Part shown: in pieces, positions 7,450 through 16,068 of the stretch
How the letters are laid out: every line of letters begins with the position of its first letter
How positions within the stretch are numbered: the first letter of the stretch is position 1
Source: Lachnospiraceae bacterium UBA3801
GTDB lineage: Bacteria > Bacillota > Clostridia > Lachnospirales > Lachnospiraceae
Direction: 5' to 3'
DNA: 16,931 nucleotides
Assembly (NCBI GenBank): GCA_002368685.1
Contig: DFEN01000058.1
Location: 1-16,931 of the forward strand
Program-made: the position numbers and the translations under genes
Notes under the pieces: generated by a model
The model's input: only the letters and a program-made list of their open reading frames with translations
Databases searched by the model: none
Told to the model about the DNA's origin: nothing

Positions 7450-8673
7450 CTATTTATCAAGTGGATATCCATTTGGATCGATAGAATACTCTCTATCCTT
7501 AAGTAGCTTAGCATTTGCAAGCTCCACATCATTTAAACTATAGTCACTGAAATCCTCTGGTTCAATGGTTCCGCTATACCAGTCTTTACTATTGAAGTAA
7601 TCTTGCAATTCCTTCGAAGCAAATTTTCTACCATGTCTTGCATAGATTTCATTCTTAGCATAGTTGAGTTCCTTAAGACTGAGATCTTTTATATCATCTT
7701 CTGTAAGGAGCTCTCTACTACTGTTTTCAATTATATAGTCGCCATCTAGCTCCTCTGTCTCAGATATATCCTTGCCTTCATCATCTAGAACTGTCTTTGC
7801 CTTGATATAAACCTTGTCATCCTGAGTATATCCCTGACCTGTAATCTTGATAACGTCGCCCTTTGAAGCATGGTCATTTATCTTATAATCCAGATCACTC
7901 ATATCTATTCGGACACTCTTTATATCCTCTAGGACGGTATCTCCATCCTTGAAGCTAAGATTCTGTGCAAGCTTGATTATATAGTCACCACTATTGCTCT
8001 CTGAAAATGTACCTTCGATTGTTATATCTGCTTTATCCGTCAGATCGTAATCAGCCTTAACTTCTTCTTTATCCTCTTCAGCCTCAGTTGTAGCTTCCGT
8101 TACAGCCTCTGTAGTAGCTTCATCTGCCTCCGTCGACTTCTCTTCCTTCTTATCGTCATCCTCATCATCGTCGTCATCGTAATCTTTTTCGATTCTATCC
8201 TCATCTGAATTAAGGACATTATTGTAAAGGAACATGAAGCCGAGAGCACATAGGAGTAAGAAGAAGATTATTACAACTACTATAATCAGCACCTTCTTGC
8301 TAGAACCATTTGAGTCTTTTTGTTTTCCCTGTTCTTTAGCTGAACTTGTGTTTTTCTGCACTGAATTTCCAGATGATTTCTGAACAGAAGCTCTATTGGC
8401 GTCTGGCATCTGAGTCTCTTCAGCCTGAGAGGTTGGCGCCTGCTGAGTTGGTGCCACCTGTTGTGGCTCGACAAAGGCGGAATCAATAACTTCAGTAGTC
8501 TCCACCTTAGCTCCACAGGATGTACAAAAGCCATCGCCTTCCTTCAGTTTATTACCACAATTGGTACAGAAAAGTGGTGTTATCTTCTTTACAAGCTTCT
8601 CCTGCTTCTTTCCACACGCTGTACAGAATATAGCATCGCTCTTTAGCTCTTTACCACAATACTCACATCTCAT
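7450..8673 (-). CDS. Zinc-ribbon membrane protein with YARHG domain
   Basis: A 407-residue protein. Two zinc ribbons lie at the N-terminus: Cys3-Cys6-Cys17-Cys20 and Cys36-Cys39-Cys50-Cys53, each as CxxC(x10)CxxC. A Gln/Ser/Asn-rich linker leads to one membrane helix (about 128-150, VLIIVVVIIFFLLLCALGF). Outside is an Asp/Glu run (about 157-205), a small beta-rich domain with SGDYIIKL and KGDVIKITGQG, and a C-terminal YARHG domain (about 325-395; NEIYARHGRKF, LQDYFNSKDWY). YARHG domains are common in exported Firmicute proteins and are thought to act at the cell wall; their biochemistry is unsettled. The ribbons are expected in the cytoplasm. GAGGAAAG precedes the ATG. The next gene starts nine bases after this one, a 730-residue protein of the same layout lies upstream, and the acidic Thr/Glu/Ala linker resembles that of the amidase lipoprotein. 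Confidence 0.85.
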   Translation of the reverse strand: MRCEYCGKELKSDAIFCTACGKKQEKLVKKITPLFCTNCGNKLKEGDGFCTSCGAKVETTEVIDSAFVEPQQVAPTQQAPTSQAEETQMPDANRASVQKSSGNSVQKNTSSAKEQGKQKDSNGSSKKVLIIVVVIIFFLLLCALGFMFLYNNVLNSDEDRIEKDYDDDDDEDDDKKEEKSTEADEATTEAVTEATTEAEEDKEEVKADYDLTDKADITIEGTFSESNSGDYIIKLAQNLSFKDGDTVLEDIKSVRIDMSDLDYKINDHASKGDVIKITGQGYTQDDKVYIKAKTVLDDEGKDISETEELDGDYIIENSSRELLTEDDIKDLSLKELNYAKNEIYARHGRKFASKELQDYFNSKDWYSGTIEPEDFSDYSLNDVELANAKLLKDREYSIDPNGYPLDK

Positions 8674-8735
8674 TTTACTTTCCTCGGTTTGTATGATTCT
8701 TAATTTCGTCTAAATAGGATTTAATAAAATAGCAT

Positions 8736-10928
8736 TTAATATAGATAATCATCGATATCTGTCAGTCCATACTGACGAGCATAAGATACAAAGTCATCTA
8801 CATCACTTGAGATCATGCGCTGCTTCTTAGCATTCTTGTAGAGATACAGCTCATCATCAGATTTATAAAGAATCTTGTCTCTCTTGATATAGATATAATC
8901 ATCTACATCTCTGATTTCGTCCTTCTTCTGTCCATCCTTGTTATAGAGCTCAAGGTCACCCTTTGAAGAATATACATATTCCTCCTGCTTTGTAACAGCA
9001 ACAGTACCATCTACATCACTGAGAACCTCTTCTGAACTTGCACCATTATATTTATATAGTGTTCCTTCATCCTCCTCATCAAATCTGATGTAGTATAGAT
9101 TTCCTGACTTGAAGGTTCCACCGATTGATTCGTAGTCATCCTCAAGAAGCTCGAACCTGGAGAACTTATCACCTGATATCTCTGCATAGTAGAACTCTTT
9201 TTCATCGTCCTTGTAGGTAGAGATTGCAACCTTATCACCATCTACTGCTTCTACAAATACAGTATCTGCATCTGCTTCGAATTCCTGAGGCTCGCCATCA
9301 GCTATCTGATAATACAGCTGACTATTTGAATATATCTCAAGTATCTTGTCACCAGCAGTAGCATCTCCAAGGGATGCATAGTTGATCTTATCCCATTCAT
9401 CTGGAACATCGTTATAGATCAGAATTCCGCTTTCCGCGTCACCCATTACATGATTTACACTGTCGCAAAGTACAGTCTCATCATTTTCAAAACCTGCCAG
9501 ACAAACCTTATACTTGTCTACAGCATATTCCATTTCCTTATAATTCTCAGCGGTATAAGCCATTGACTCATTATCATTATAATTATCCCAGAGTTCTGTA
9601 AGCTTATCGTCGTCTACCTTATACCACTTCTTAGAAGCATCATCGTAGTAGAACTCATAATCATACCACCAGCTATCAGTATAGTAGTAACCCAGCTCCT
9701 CATCATAGTCGAGGTCATCATAGAACTCTGTCTTCTTTTCATCATCTATAGATTCATCAAATACTTCATCCAGTACATCCGCCTCAGAAACTTCAACAAA
9801 AGCATCTGCCTTAGTTGGCTCCTTGAGTTCATCAAGTCCATCTGGGAATGAAATATAGTCTGAATAATGTGTTAAATCTCTAGTATAGTAGTCGTAATAT
9901 ACAACGCCTGTCTTAGCATTATAATCTATTATATCGCTTACATTTTCGGCAAGCTTCTTAGCCTGCTTCTTGTTAGCTATATAGAGGTCAAATGTCTTTC
10001 TGCCGGTTTCTTCATCCTCTTCGAAGTTCTTCCTGAAGATAAACATTCCGGAGGCTGTAAGAGTATACACATTATCGATGTCATCCTCTATTACTACCTT
10101 CTTACCTGCAGAGGAATCGATATAACCTATCTCAGCATCTGCACTTTCAGAACCGCTCTGCCCTGTATAGTAATAAACCGTGTTGTCATCCTCGCTTACG
10201 CAGAAATCAGCTACTTCCTTAGCAACAGTTATGCTCTTGCCCTTCTTCTCCATAACAAGCTTTCCGTTGTCATCGAGATAGAAAACATCATCCTTAACAA
10301 ACTGGAAGTAACGCACGTCCTTTGCTACTTCTTCAATATACTGCTTATTAGACCTGTTCTTCTTCAGCTTGCTGACCTTTACTCTGCATAGAGTGCTTGT
10401 ATCATTTTCGTTGTCATAATCTGTGAAGAAATATATATACTTTCCATCCTCTGTAAATGCATTATTAGGAACATAGTCATCAAAAGATAGTCTATCTATT
10501 TCCATTGCATTCTGAGGCTTATTAACATCCTTCAGATAATAGAGCTTGTCATCTGATTTGAACAGAATAGCATTTTCCTTTTTGTATGTTAGCTTTGGAA
10601 TGATCAGACAAAATAAAAGTAGAAGTAGAACTATAGCACCTACTGCAGAACCTGCTATGATTGCTATTTTCTTGAAGTTAATATTACTTGGTGCTTTCTG
10701 CTTAGGATCTGCTTGCTGCACTGGAGCTGTCTGCTGTGCCATTTCTGGTTGTACTGGCTGTTGTACTGGCTGTTGTACTGGCTCTGGCTGCACTGGTTCT
10801 GGCTGCACTGGCTGCTGCACTGCTTCTTGCTGTGCTGGGGCCGGTTGTACATCCTCTACTGGCGCTCCACACGCTGTACAGAATCTTGCTCCCTCTTCTA
10901 TGGGACTTCCACATTTACTACAAAACAT
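8736..10928 (-). CDS. Zinc-ribbon membrane protein with acidic propeller-like exterior
   Basis: A 730-residue protein. One zinc ribbon (Cys3, Cys6, Cys17, Cys20) is followed by a Gln/Pro/Val/Glu repeat linker (about 28-72), a membrane helix (about 88-110, IAIIAGSAVGAIVLLLLL) and a long acidic exterior rich in Asp, Glu and Tyr. The exterior repeats a pattern of a short strand, LYY or VYYY, then a turn such as KDGKL or SKGDL (for example DDKLYYLKD, GKYIYFFTD, SGNLYYIRFD, DELYLYKN). This suggests blades of a beta-propeller like DUF5050- or TolB-type repeats. Near residues 400-455 is a very Asp/Tyr/Trp-rich stretch. No catalytic motif is visible, so a binding or sensing role is inferred. GGGAGG lies before the ATG. 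It is first of three envelope genes, separated by 62 bases from the next, and has a perfect palindrome 22 bases upstream. Confidence 0.82.
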   Translation of the reverse strand: MFCSKCGSPIEEGARFCTACGAPVEDVQPAPAQQEAVQQPVQPEPVQPEPVQQPVQQPVQPEMAQQTAPVQQADPKQKAPSNINFKKIAIIAGSAVGAIVLLLLLFCLIIPKLTYKKENAILFKSDDKLYYLKDVNKPQNAMEIDRLSFDDYVPNNAFTEDGKYIYFFTDYDNENDTSTLCRVKVSKLKKNRSNKQYIEEVAKDVRYFQFVKDDVFYLDDNGKLVMEKKGKSITVAKEVADFCVSEDDNTVYYYTGQSGSESADAEIGYIDSSAGKKVVIEDDIDNVYTLTASGMFIFRKNFEEDEETGRKTFDLYIANKKQAKKLAENVSDIIDYNAKTGVVYYDYYTRDLTHYSDYISFPDGLDELKEPTKADAFVEVSEADVLDEVFDESIDDEKKTEFYDDLDYDEELGYYYTDSWWYDYEFYYDDASKKWYKVDDDKLTELWDNYNDNESMAYTAENYKEMEYAVDKYKVCLAGFENDETVLCDSVNHVMGDAESGILIYNDVPDEWDKINYASLGDATAGDKILEIYSNSQLYYQIADGEPQEFEADADTVFVEAVDGDKVAISTYKDDEKEFYYAEISGDKFSRFELLEDDYESIGGTFKSGNLYYIRFDEEDEGTLYKYNGASSEEVLSDVDGTVAVTKQEEYVYSSKGDLELYNKDGQKKDEIRDVDDYIYIKRDKILYKSDDELYLYKNAKKQRMISSDVDDFVSYARQYGLTDIDDYLY
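10747..10832 (-). repeat. In-frame tandem repeat encoding the Gln/Pro linker
   Basis: Units of about 12-15 bases, of the form GGCTGTTGTACT on the plus strand, repeat imperfectly and encode VQQP and VQPEP units (residues about 33-61) between the zinc ribbon and the membrane helix of the propeller-like protein. The unit length is a multiple of three, so copy-number change keeps the frame. Confidence 0.7.
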
Positions 10929-10950
10929 TTTTCATACCCTCCCGGATTAT

Positions 10951-10966
10951 TGCCATAGCTATGGCA
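10951..10966. promoter_or_regulatory. Perfect 16-base palindrome upstream of the zinc-ribbon/propeller gene
   Basis: TGCCATAGCTATGGCA is its own reverse complement. It lies in the 46-base gap between the RNA methyltransferase stop and the next start. It is not followed by a T run on either strand, so it is a poor terminator. A dimeric-repressor operator or a small hairpin near the ribosome site is possible. The function is inferred. Confidence 0.4.
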
Positions 10967-10974
10967 TAATTTAT

Positions 10975-11808
10975 TTATAAGAAAAACATATCACTCTTTC
11001 CTATGCGCTGTCTGAGACTCTCATATGAAATGATCGTCGCTGACGCAGCGGCATTTAGACTCTCAACCTTACCGAGCATCGGAATTCTTAGTAGCTTGTC
11101 TGCCTTTTTACTTACTTCCTCAGATAGACCCGCTCCCTCATTTCCTATAAGATAAGCAGATGGAATAGTCAGATCCTCGTCATATATAGAACGACCATCC
11201 AGATGCATTCCGAATATCTTGATTCCCGCTTCCTTCATCCTATCGATATCGCCTAGGATATCATAGGTTATAACTATCTTCTTTCTGAAGATTGAGCCCA
11301 TCGTTGATCTAACAACCTTTGGACTATAAATATCAACGGAATCATAGCTCACAAGGATTCCTGTAACTCCGGCTCCCTCTGCGGTACGAATTATAGTACC
11401 CATATTGCCTGGATCCTGGAGTCTCTCCACTATAAGGATAAATGGAGTCTCATCCTTCGTCTCTATTATATCCTCCAGCTTATACTCCTTCATGTTTACC
11501 AGAGCAACTATACCCTGAGGCTTCTCGGTTTGAGCTATCTTCCTAAGTACAAGCTCCGATACAATAAAGCTCTGTCCCCTATCTACAGCTCTATTTACTA
11601 GCTTCATCATACGTGGATCTGTTGCAACATGTTTGTCAAAAAAAGCTTGTGTCATAAATAGCTGATCCAAATCCTTCGACGGAACTTCTCTTACCATTCT
11701 GAGCCCTTCCACCAAGTACTTGCCGGAATACCGTCTCTCCTTGGCGCTGCTCATGATTTTGTTTACCCTTTTGACTTTTTCATTATTCACAGATGTGATA
11801 GTTTCCAA
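10975..11808 (-). CDS. SpoU/TrmH-family RNA 2'-O-methyltransferase
   Basis: A 277-residue SPOUT enzyme expected to methylate a ribose 2'-OH in rRNA or tRNA using S-adenosylmethionine. An N-terminal substrate-binding domain (about 1-105; KYLVEGLRMVREV) precedes the knotted catalytic domain with all three family motifs: motif 1 ERLQDPGNMGTIIRTAEGAG (Asn135, Arg141), motif 2 LIGNEGAGLSEEV (220-232) and motif 3 IPMLGKVESLNAAASATII (242-260). It resembles RlmB/TsnR/YsgA relatives more than tRNA TrmH, but the exact target cannot be told. The start is TTG at 11808-11806, supported by GGAGGT six bases upstream; no in-frame ATG fits the start of the domain. It begins 13 bases after the dnaE stop, so it is tightly coupled to dnaE. 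Confidence 0.92.
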   Translation of the reverse strand: METITSVNNEKVKRVNKIMSSAKERRYSGKYLVEGLRMVREVPSKDLDQLFMTQAFFDKHVATDPRMMKLVNRAVDRGQSFIVSELVLRKIAQTEKPQGIVALVNMKEYKLEDIIETKDETPFILIVERLQDPGNMGTIIRTAEGAGVTGILVSYDSVDIYSPKVVRSTMGSIFRKKIVITYDILGDIDRMKEAGIKIFGMHLDGRSIYDEDLTIPSAYLIGNEGAGLSEEVSKKADKLLRIPMLGKVESLNAAASATIISYESLRQRIGKSDMFFL

Positions 11809-11814
11809 GCTTCC

Positions 11815-11820
11815 ACCTCC
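11815..11820 (-). promoter_or_regulatory. Ribosome-binding site fixing a TTG start
   Basis: GGAGGT on the minus strand, directly after the dnaE stop codon and six bases before TTG at 11808. A near-perfect site at good spacing makes the TTG initiation of the methyltransferase convincing. Confidence 0.8.
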
Positions 11821-11821
11821 A

Positions 11822-14800
11822 CTACTTTTTAACCCTTACTAGAACTCTATCTCTTCCATATTCCAGAATGAGTGCCTCTTCTATTCCAGTATCCAGATCA
11901 ACGTTTGCAGGGCACCTAAATCCTTTCTTCTCCTCGCCTAACTGTACATACACCGGTGTAAAGCCTCTATGCTCACCTAGAACCGTTTCAAAATCCCCTT
12001 TGTTCTTCATGTAGTCAGCCTGATTCTTAAATAATACCCAGAGTTCCTTGCTCTCAGCATTTCCTTTCTGTACGAAGCTCTCCATTGAGTAAATTTCTGA
12101 CGCAATCAGCTTACTCTCATCATCAGAGACCTGAGCACGTCCCTTTATTATAACTGCATTATTAACCTCAAGAAACGATCTATATCTCTCATATGCCTGA
12201 GGGAAAACTATAACCTCCATGGAGCCATATAGATCCTCGACACTTAAGATGGCCATATTCTCCCCCTTTCGGGTTATCCTTGTATTAATGGATTCAATCA
12301 GGCCACCAAGTGTGTAGTTCTTTCCGTCTACTGCACTAACCAGTCCGGTTTCCTCATCAATTTCAAAATCAGAGGTTTTGACATTTGTCTGTTTTTCAAG
12401 CAGCTCTCTAACATTATCCAGTGGGTGTCCACTGATGTAGAGGCCCAGCATCTGCTTCTCTCCGCTAAGAATTATATCCTTGGAGAATTCTGGTACATCC
12501 GGATAGTCCACCTGGAACTGTTCGCTATCCTCCTCTGACATAAAGTCCAGAAGTGACATTTGTCCGCTTGCATTTTTCTTCTTTTCAGCTGATACCGCAG
12601 AAGCTATGTCAGGATAAGCTGTCATCATCTGCTTTCTATTTGCACCAAAAGAGTCAAATGCCCCCGCCAGTATAAAGCTTTCAATAGTTCTCTTGTTAGC
12701 TTCCTTTCCAGACATTCTGGAAATATAATCCTTCAGATCCTTGAAGAGACCATTTTTACGTCTCTCTTCTACAATAGCATCAACCACTGCGTCTCCCACA
12801 GACTTGATAGCTGACATACCGTATCTGATTCCATTCTCTGCAACCGTGAATCTGCCTTCTCCGTAGTTAACATCCGGTGGAAGAATCTTGATTCCCATCC
12901 TACGAACAGCCTCGATATAAGTCTTCAGCTTCTCTGATTTATCTCTAACAGATGTGAGCAGCGCAGCCATATAATCCAGCGGATAATATCTCTTGAGGTA
13001 AGCAGTCTGATATGTGATTACGCAGTACGCCGCAGCATGTGACTTGTTAAATGCATAACTAGCGAAGTCTGTCATTTCGTCAAATATCTTGTTAGCTACT
13101 TCCTCGCTTATTCCATTCTTGATACATCCCGGAACGCCCAGTTCTTCATTTCCATAAACAAAGTACTCACGTTCCTTCTCCATTACGCCAGCCTTCTTCT
13201 TGGACATTGCACGTCTAACCTCGTCAGACTTACCCATGCTGTAGCCCGCCAGCGACATAACTATCTGCATAACCTGTTCCTGATAAACTATACAGCCATA
13301 GGTTGGCTCCAGGATAGGTTCGAGTTCAGGTGTATCATACTTGATAGGACCAGTAGTATTCTTGCCTTTTATATACTGAGGAATGAAATCCATAGGGCCC
13401 GGACGGTATAGAGATATACCTGCTACAACGTCCTCGAGACAATTTGGTTTCAATTCCTTCATGAAGGACTGCATTCCTCCACTCTCCAGCTGGAATACAC
13501 CGGCACAGTCGCCAGAGGATATCAATTCAAATACATTTGGATCGGCCATATTGATATTGTCGATATCTATAACCTCGCCGGTTCTTTCTTCGATATTCTT
13601 CAGTGCATCCTTAATAACAGTCAGATTTCTAAGTCCAAGGAAGTCCATCTTGAGAAGCCCAAGCTGTTCGAGGGTATCCTTCTCAAACTGAGTAGATATA
13701 GCATCATCGCCACTATTCTTGCATAATGGAACATATTCAACTATTGGTTCTCTACCGATAACAACTCCCGCCGCATGCTTCGATGGGTGGTTAGGAACTC
13801 CTTCCAATTGAAGCGACATATCAACGAGATATTTTACATCCTGACTCTCATTATAATATTTTATGAAATCAGGACTTTCCTTAAGGGCCTGGGAAAGTGT
13901 CATCTGATTGGAGCCATTGGGTATAGCCTTTGCAACCTTATCCACCAGACCTCTGTTTATATCCAGCGCACGACCTACGCTTCTGATGGCATTTCTCGCT
14001 GCCATGGTACCGAAGGAAATGATCTGCACAACCTTCTCTGGACCATACTTTTCGGAGACATATGCTATCATAGCCTGTCTACCCTCAGGCGCGAAATCGA
14101 TATCTATATCGGGCATGCTTACTCGTTCCGGATTAAGGAATCGCTCGAAAATCAGGCTGTATCTGATAGGATCGATATTTGTAATCTTGAGACAGTAGGA
14201 TACGATACTACCTGCTGCAGATCCTCTACCAGGGCCTACAGCTATATCGTGACTCTTTGCATAATTAACGTAGTCCCAAACTATCAGGAAATAATCCACA
14301 AAGCCCATATCTCTTATGACTCCCAGTTCGTAATGGAGTCTCTCCTCCAGCTCTGGTGTAACATTTTCATATCTTTCCTTAAGTCCCTTTTCACATAGGT
14401 AAGTAAGATAAGAAAAGGCATCTGGATATTCTTCTGGAACATCGTACTTAGGCAGCTTCTGCTCTCCGAAAACGATTTCTACATTACATCTCTCTGCGAT
14501 TTTATGTGTATTCTCAACCGCCTGCTTCGCATAGCTGAATAGCTTTAGCATTTCCTCCTCAGACTTGAGATAGTACTGTCCGCCCTCATATCTGAGTCTA
14601 TTTTCATCGTTAATTGTATTTCCCGTCTGCATGCATAGGAGAATGTCATGAGCCTCCCAATCCTCAGCACGTACATAGTGAGAATCATTTGTACAAACTA
14701 GTTCTATTCCCGTCTCCTCGGACATTCTAAGGAGATCAGCATTTACGATCGTATCATCTGAAAGGCCGTGGTCCTGCATTTCCAGGAAATAATTACCCTC

Positions 14801-15301
14801 GCCAAAAATATCGAGGTATTCAAGAGCCGCCTTCTTTGCCTCATCGTACAGCCTTCTCTTCAGATAAAATGCCACTTCACCCTGAAGACATGCAGAGAGA
14901 CATATGATTCCTTCATGATGCTCTCGAAGAACCTCCTTATCAACACGAGGCTTATAGTAGAAGCCCTCTGTGAAGCCCTGAGATACTATCTTGGTCAGGT
15001 TCTTGTAACCGATTTCATTTTCAGCGAGAAGAATCAAATGATAATATCTCTCATCATTTGCGCCTGTCTCTCTATCGAATCTACTACCCGGAGCAACATA
15101 CACCTCGCAACCTAGAATAGGTTTTATCCCCTGAGCTTTGCATTCTTTATAGAACTCAATCACGCCGTACATGACCCCGTGGTCGGTTATTGCAAGACTA
15201 TCAAAGCCAAGTTCCTTGGCCCTTCCTACAAGGTCAGGAATCTTAGCAAATCCATCTAGCAAGCTATATACAGTATGTACGTGTAAATGTGTGAATGCCA
15301 T
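11822..15301 (-). CDS. dnaE: DNA polymerase III subunit alpha (DnaE)
   Basis: A 1159-residue C-family replicative polymerase. The N-terminal PHP domain (about 1-270) starts HLHVHTVYSLLDG and keeps all nine metal-ligand positions known from proofreading-active DnaE1 enzymes: His7, His9, Asp16, His41, Glu66, His88, Cys138, Asp206 and His208. The palm has GPGRGSAAGS (356-365), the acidic motif PDIDIDF (397-403) and the third aspartate Asp553 in KMDFLGLRNL. A helix-hairpin-helix region and an OB fold (YTLGGLIESINTRITRKG...) follow near the C-terminus. Clostridia normally also have PolC, so this may be the second polymerase; PolC is not in the window. GGAGAAGAG precedes the ATG. It lies 23 bases after the DUF5662-like gene and is followed closely by the RNA methyltransferase. 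Confidence 0.98.
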   Translation of the reverse strand: MAFTHLHVHTVYSLLDGFAKIPDLVGRAKELGFDSLAITDHGVMYGVIEFYKECKAQGIKPILGCEVYVAPGSRFDRETGANDERYYHLILLAENEIGYKNLTKIVSQGFTEGFYYKPRVDKEVLREHHEGIICLSACLQGEVAFYLKRRLYDEAKKAALEYLDIFGEGNYFLEMQDHGLSDDTIVNADLLRMSEETGIELVCTNDSHYVRAEDWEAHDILLCMQTGNTINDENRLRYEGGQYYLKSEEEMLKLFSYAKQAVENTHKIAERCNVEIVFGEQKLPKYDVPEEYPDAFSYLTYLCEKGLKERYENVTPELEERLHYELGVIRDMGFVDYFLIVWDYVNYAKSHDIAVGPGRGSAAGSIVSYCLKITNIDPIRYSLIFERFLNPERVSMPDIDIDFAPEGRQAMIAYVSEKYGPEKVVQIISFGTMAARNAIRSVGRALDINRGLVDKVAKAIPNGSNQMTLSQALKESPDFIKYYNESQDVKYLVDMSLQLEGVPNHPSKHAAGVVIGREPIVEYVPLCKNSGDDAISTQFEKDTLEQLGLLKMDFLGLRNLTVIKDALKNIEERTGEVIDIDNINMADPNVFELISSGDCAGVFQLESGGMQSFMKELKPNCLEDVVAGISLYRPGPMDFIPQYIKGKNTTGPIKYDTPELEPILEPTYGCIVYQEQVMQIVMSLAGYSMGKSDEVRRAMSKKKAGVMEKEREYFVYGNEELGVPGCIKNGISEEVANKIFDEMTDFASYAFNKSHAAAYCVITYQTAYLKRYYPLDYMAALLTSVRDKSEKLKTYIEAVRRMGIKILPPDVNYGEGRFTVAENGIRYGMSAIKSVGDAVVDAIVEERRKNGLFKDLKDYISRMSGKEANKRTIESFILAGAFDSFGANRKQMMTAYPDIASAVSAEKKKNASGQMSLLDFMSEEDSEQFQVDYPDVPEFSKDIILSGEKQMLGLYISGHPLDNVRELLEKQTNVKTSDFEIDEETGLVSAVDGKNYTLGGLIESINTRITRKGENMAILSVEDLYGSMEVIVFPQAYERYRSFLEVNNAVIIKGRAQVSDDESKLIASEIYSMESFVQKGNAESKELWVLFKNQADYMKNKGDFETVLGEHRGFTPVYVQLGEEKKGFRCPANVDLDTGIEEALILEYGRDRVLVRVKK

Positions 15302-15324
15302 GCGTTACTCTTCTCCGATGTAAT

Positions 15325-16068
15325 CTATTTCTGTCTTAAATATTTATCTTTCTTATTATGATTTATCTTGATGTCGTGTTTACGTTTTCTGTTGTACTTT
15401 CTATCCAGACTAGTACTTAGTTTTTCAGAATATTTCTTGTCTAGCTTCTTTTCTATTTTCTTCTTATACTTCTGTCTCTTAAGATATCTCCTGTAGCCCT
15501 CCATATATCTCTTTGCATATGCAAAGGTCTCCTCCTCGCCTTTTTCAGCTAGCATGTTGAGGAGCATTTCCAGTCTCTTTTTGGTATATGGATGAAGGAT
15601 ATTCTTGCTCTTACCATTCATGTAATAGTTAAGAGCGGATCTATCTGTATAATCGTCCTTATGGTATATCTTACTAGCGGCCACCCTGTCGCAGAACATT
15701 TCCACGATGTAGTTGTCCGGCATTTTCATACCAATAACGCTTCCATCTCTTTTCTCTAGATTGTAATCCAGCCAATACTCGAGATGGTGCTTGTTGCGGC
15801 CCTTGTGATGGAGCCAGGAGGAGGTATAACCTATATCCTCTCGCTCGGCTTCATTCGGACTTCTATTTCCCTGATAGTACTTGGCACCAACAGAAAATTC
15901 TGTCCAGGAATATTTTGATAGGTCATGGAGTATTCCCTGCTTATAGAGTCCACATCTGAAGCAGTTCTTACCCACCTCGAACTTATGCTCATTGATGGTG
16001 CTAAGGTGTTTATACCATTTTTCCTGTTTTATTTTTTCTATCAGTTCTTTAACAATTTGTTTATTCAT
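15325..16068 (-). CDS. DUF5662-like protein with HD-type metal-binding residues
   Basis: A 247-residue cytoplasmic protein of the DUF5662 type, from memory of the family. The first 140 residues have spaced His/Asp groups: His28 (NEHKFEV), His48-Asp49 (GILHDLSKYSWTEF), His87-His88 (WLHHKGRNKHHLEYW, also His94 and His95) and Asp127 (FCDRVAASKIY). This order of H, HD, H, H, D is what an HD-domain phosphohydrolase would show, so a metal-dependent hydrolase is inferred but the substrate is unknown. After about residue 190 the chain becomes a Lys/Arg/Tyr-rich tail that could bind nucleic acid or the ribosome. The ATG overlaps the stop of a possible upstream leader ORF (TAATG). AGGA lies before the start. 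It is the first full-length gene of the dnaE unit. Confidence 0.82.
   Translation of the reverse strand: MNKQIVKELIEKIKQEKWYKHLSTINEHKFEVGKNCFRCGLYKQGILHDLSKYSWTEFSVGAKYYQGNRSPNEAEREDIGYTSSWLHHKGRNKHHLEYWLDYNLEKRDGSVIGMKMPDNYIVEMFCDRVAASKIYHKDDYTDRSALNYYMNGKSKNILHPYTKKRLEMLLNMLAEKGEEETFAYAKRYMEGYRRYLKRQKYKKKIEKKLDKKYSEKLSTSLDRKYNRKRKHDIKINHNKKDKYLRQK

Noticed and set aside
7094..7543. Plus-strand ORF of 149 codons
   Set aside because: It is antisense to the amidase lipoprotein and the end of the YARHG gene; the Ser/Ala/Val-rich composition mirrors the Thr/Glu/Ala linker.
10546..10980. Plus-strand ORF of 144 codons with Cys/Gly/Thr-rich repeats
   Set aside because: It is the antisense reading of the Gln/Pro-repeat linker of the zinc-ribbon/propeller gene; it has no ribosome site and its composition follows from the CTG/TGT repeats.
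13775..14398. Plus-strand ORF of 207 codons inside dnaE
   Set aside because: It is fully antisense to the conserved polymerase core, without a recognisable domain or ribosome site; dnaE is clearly the coding frame.
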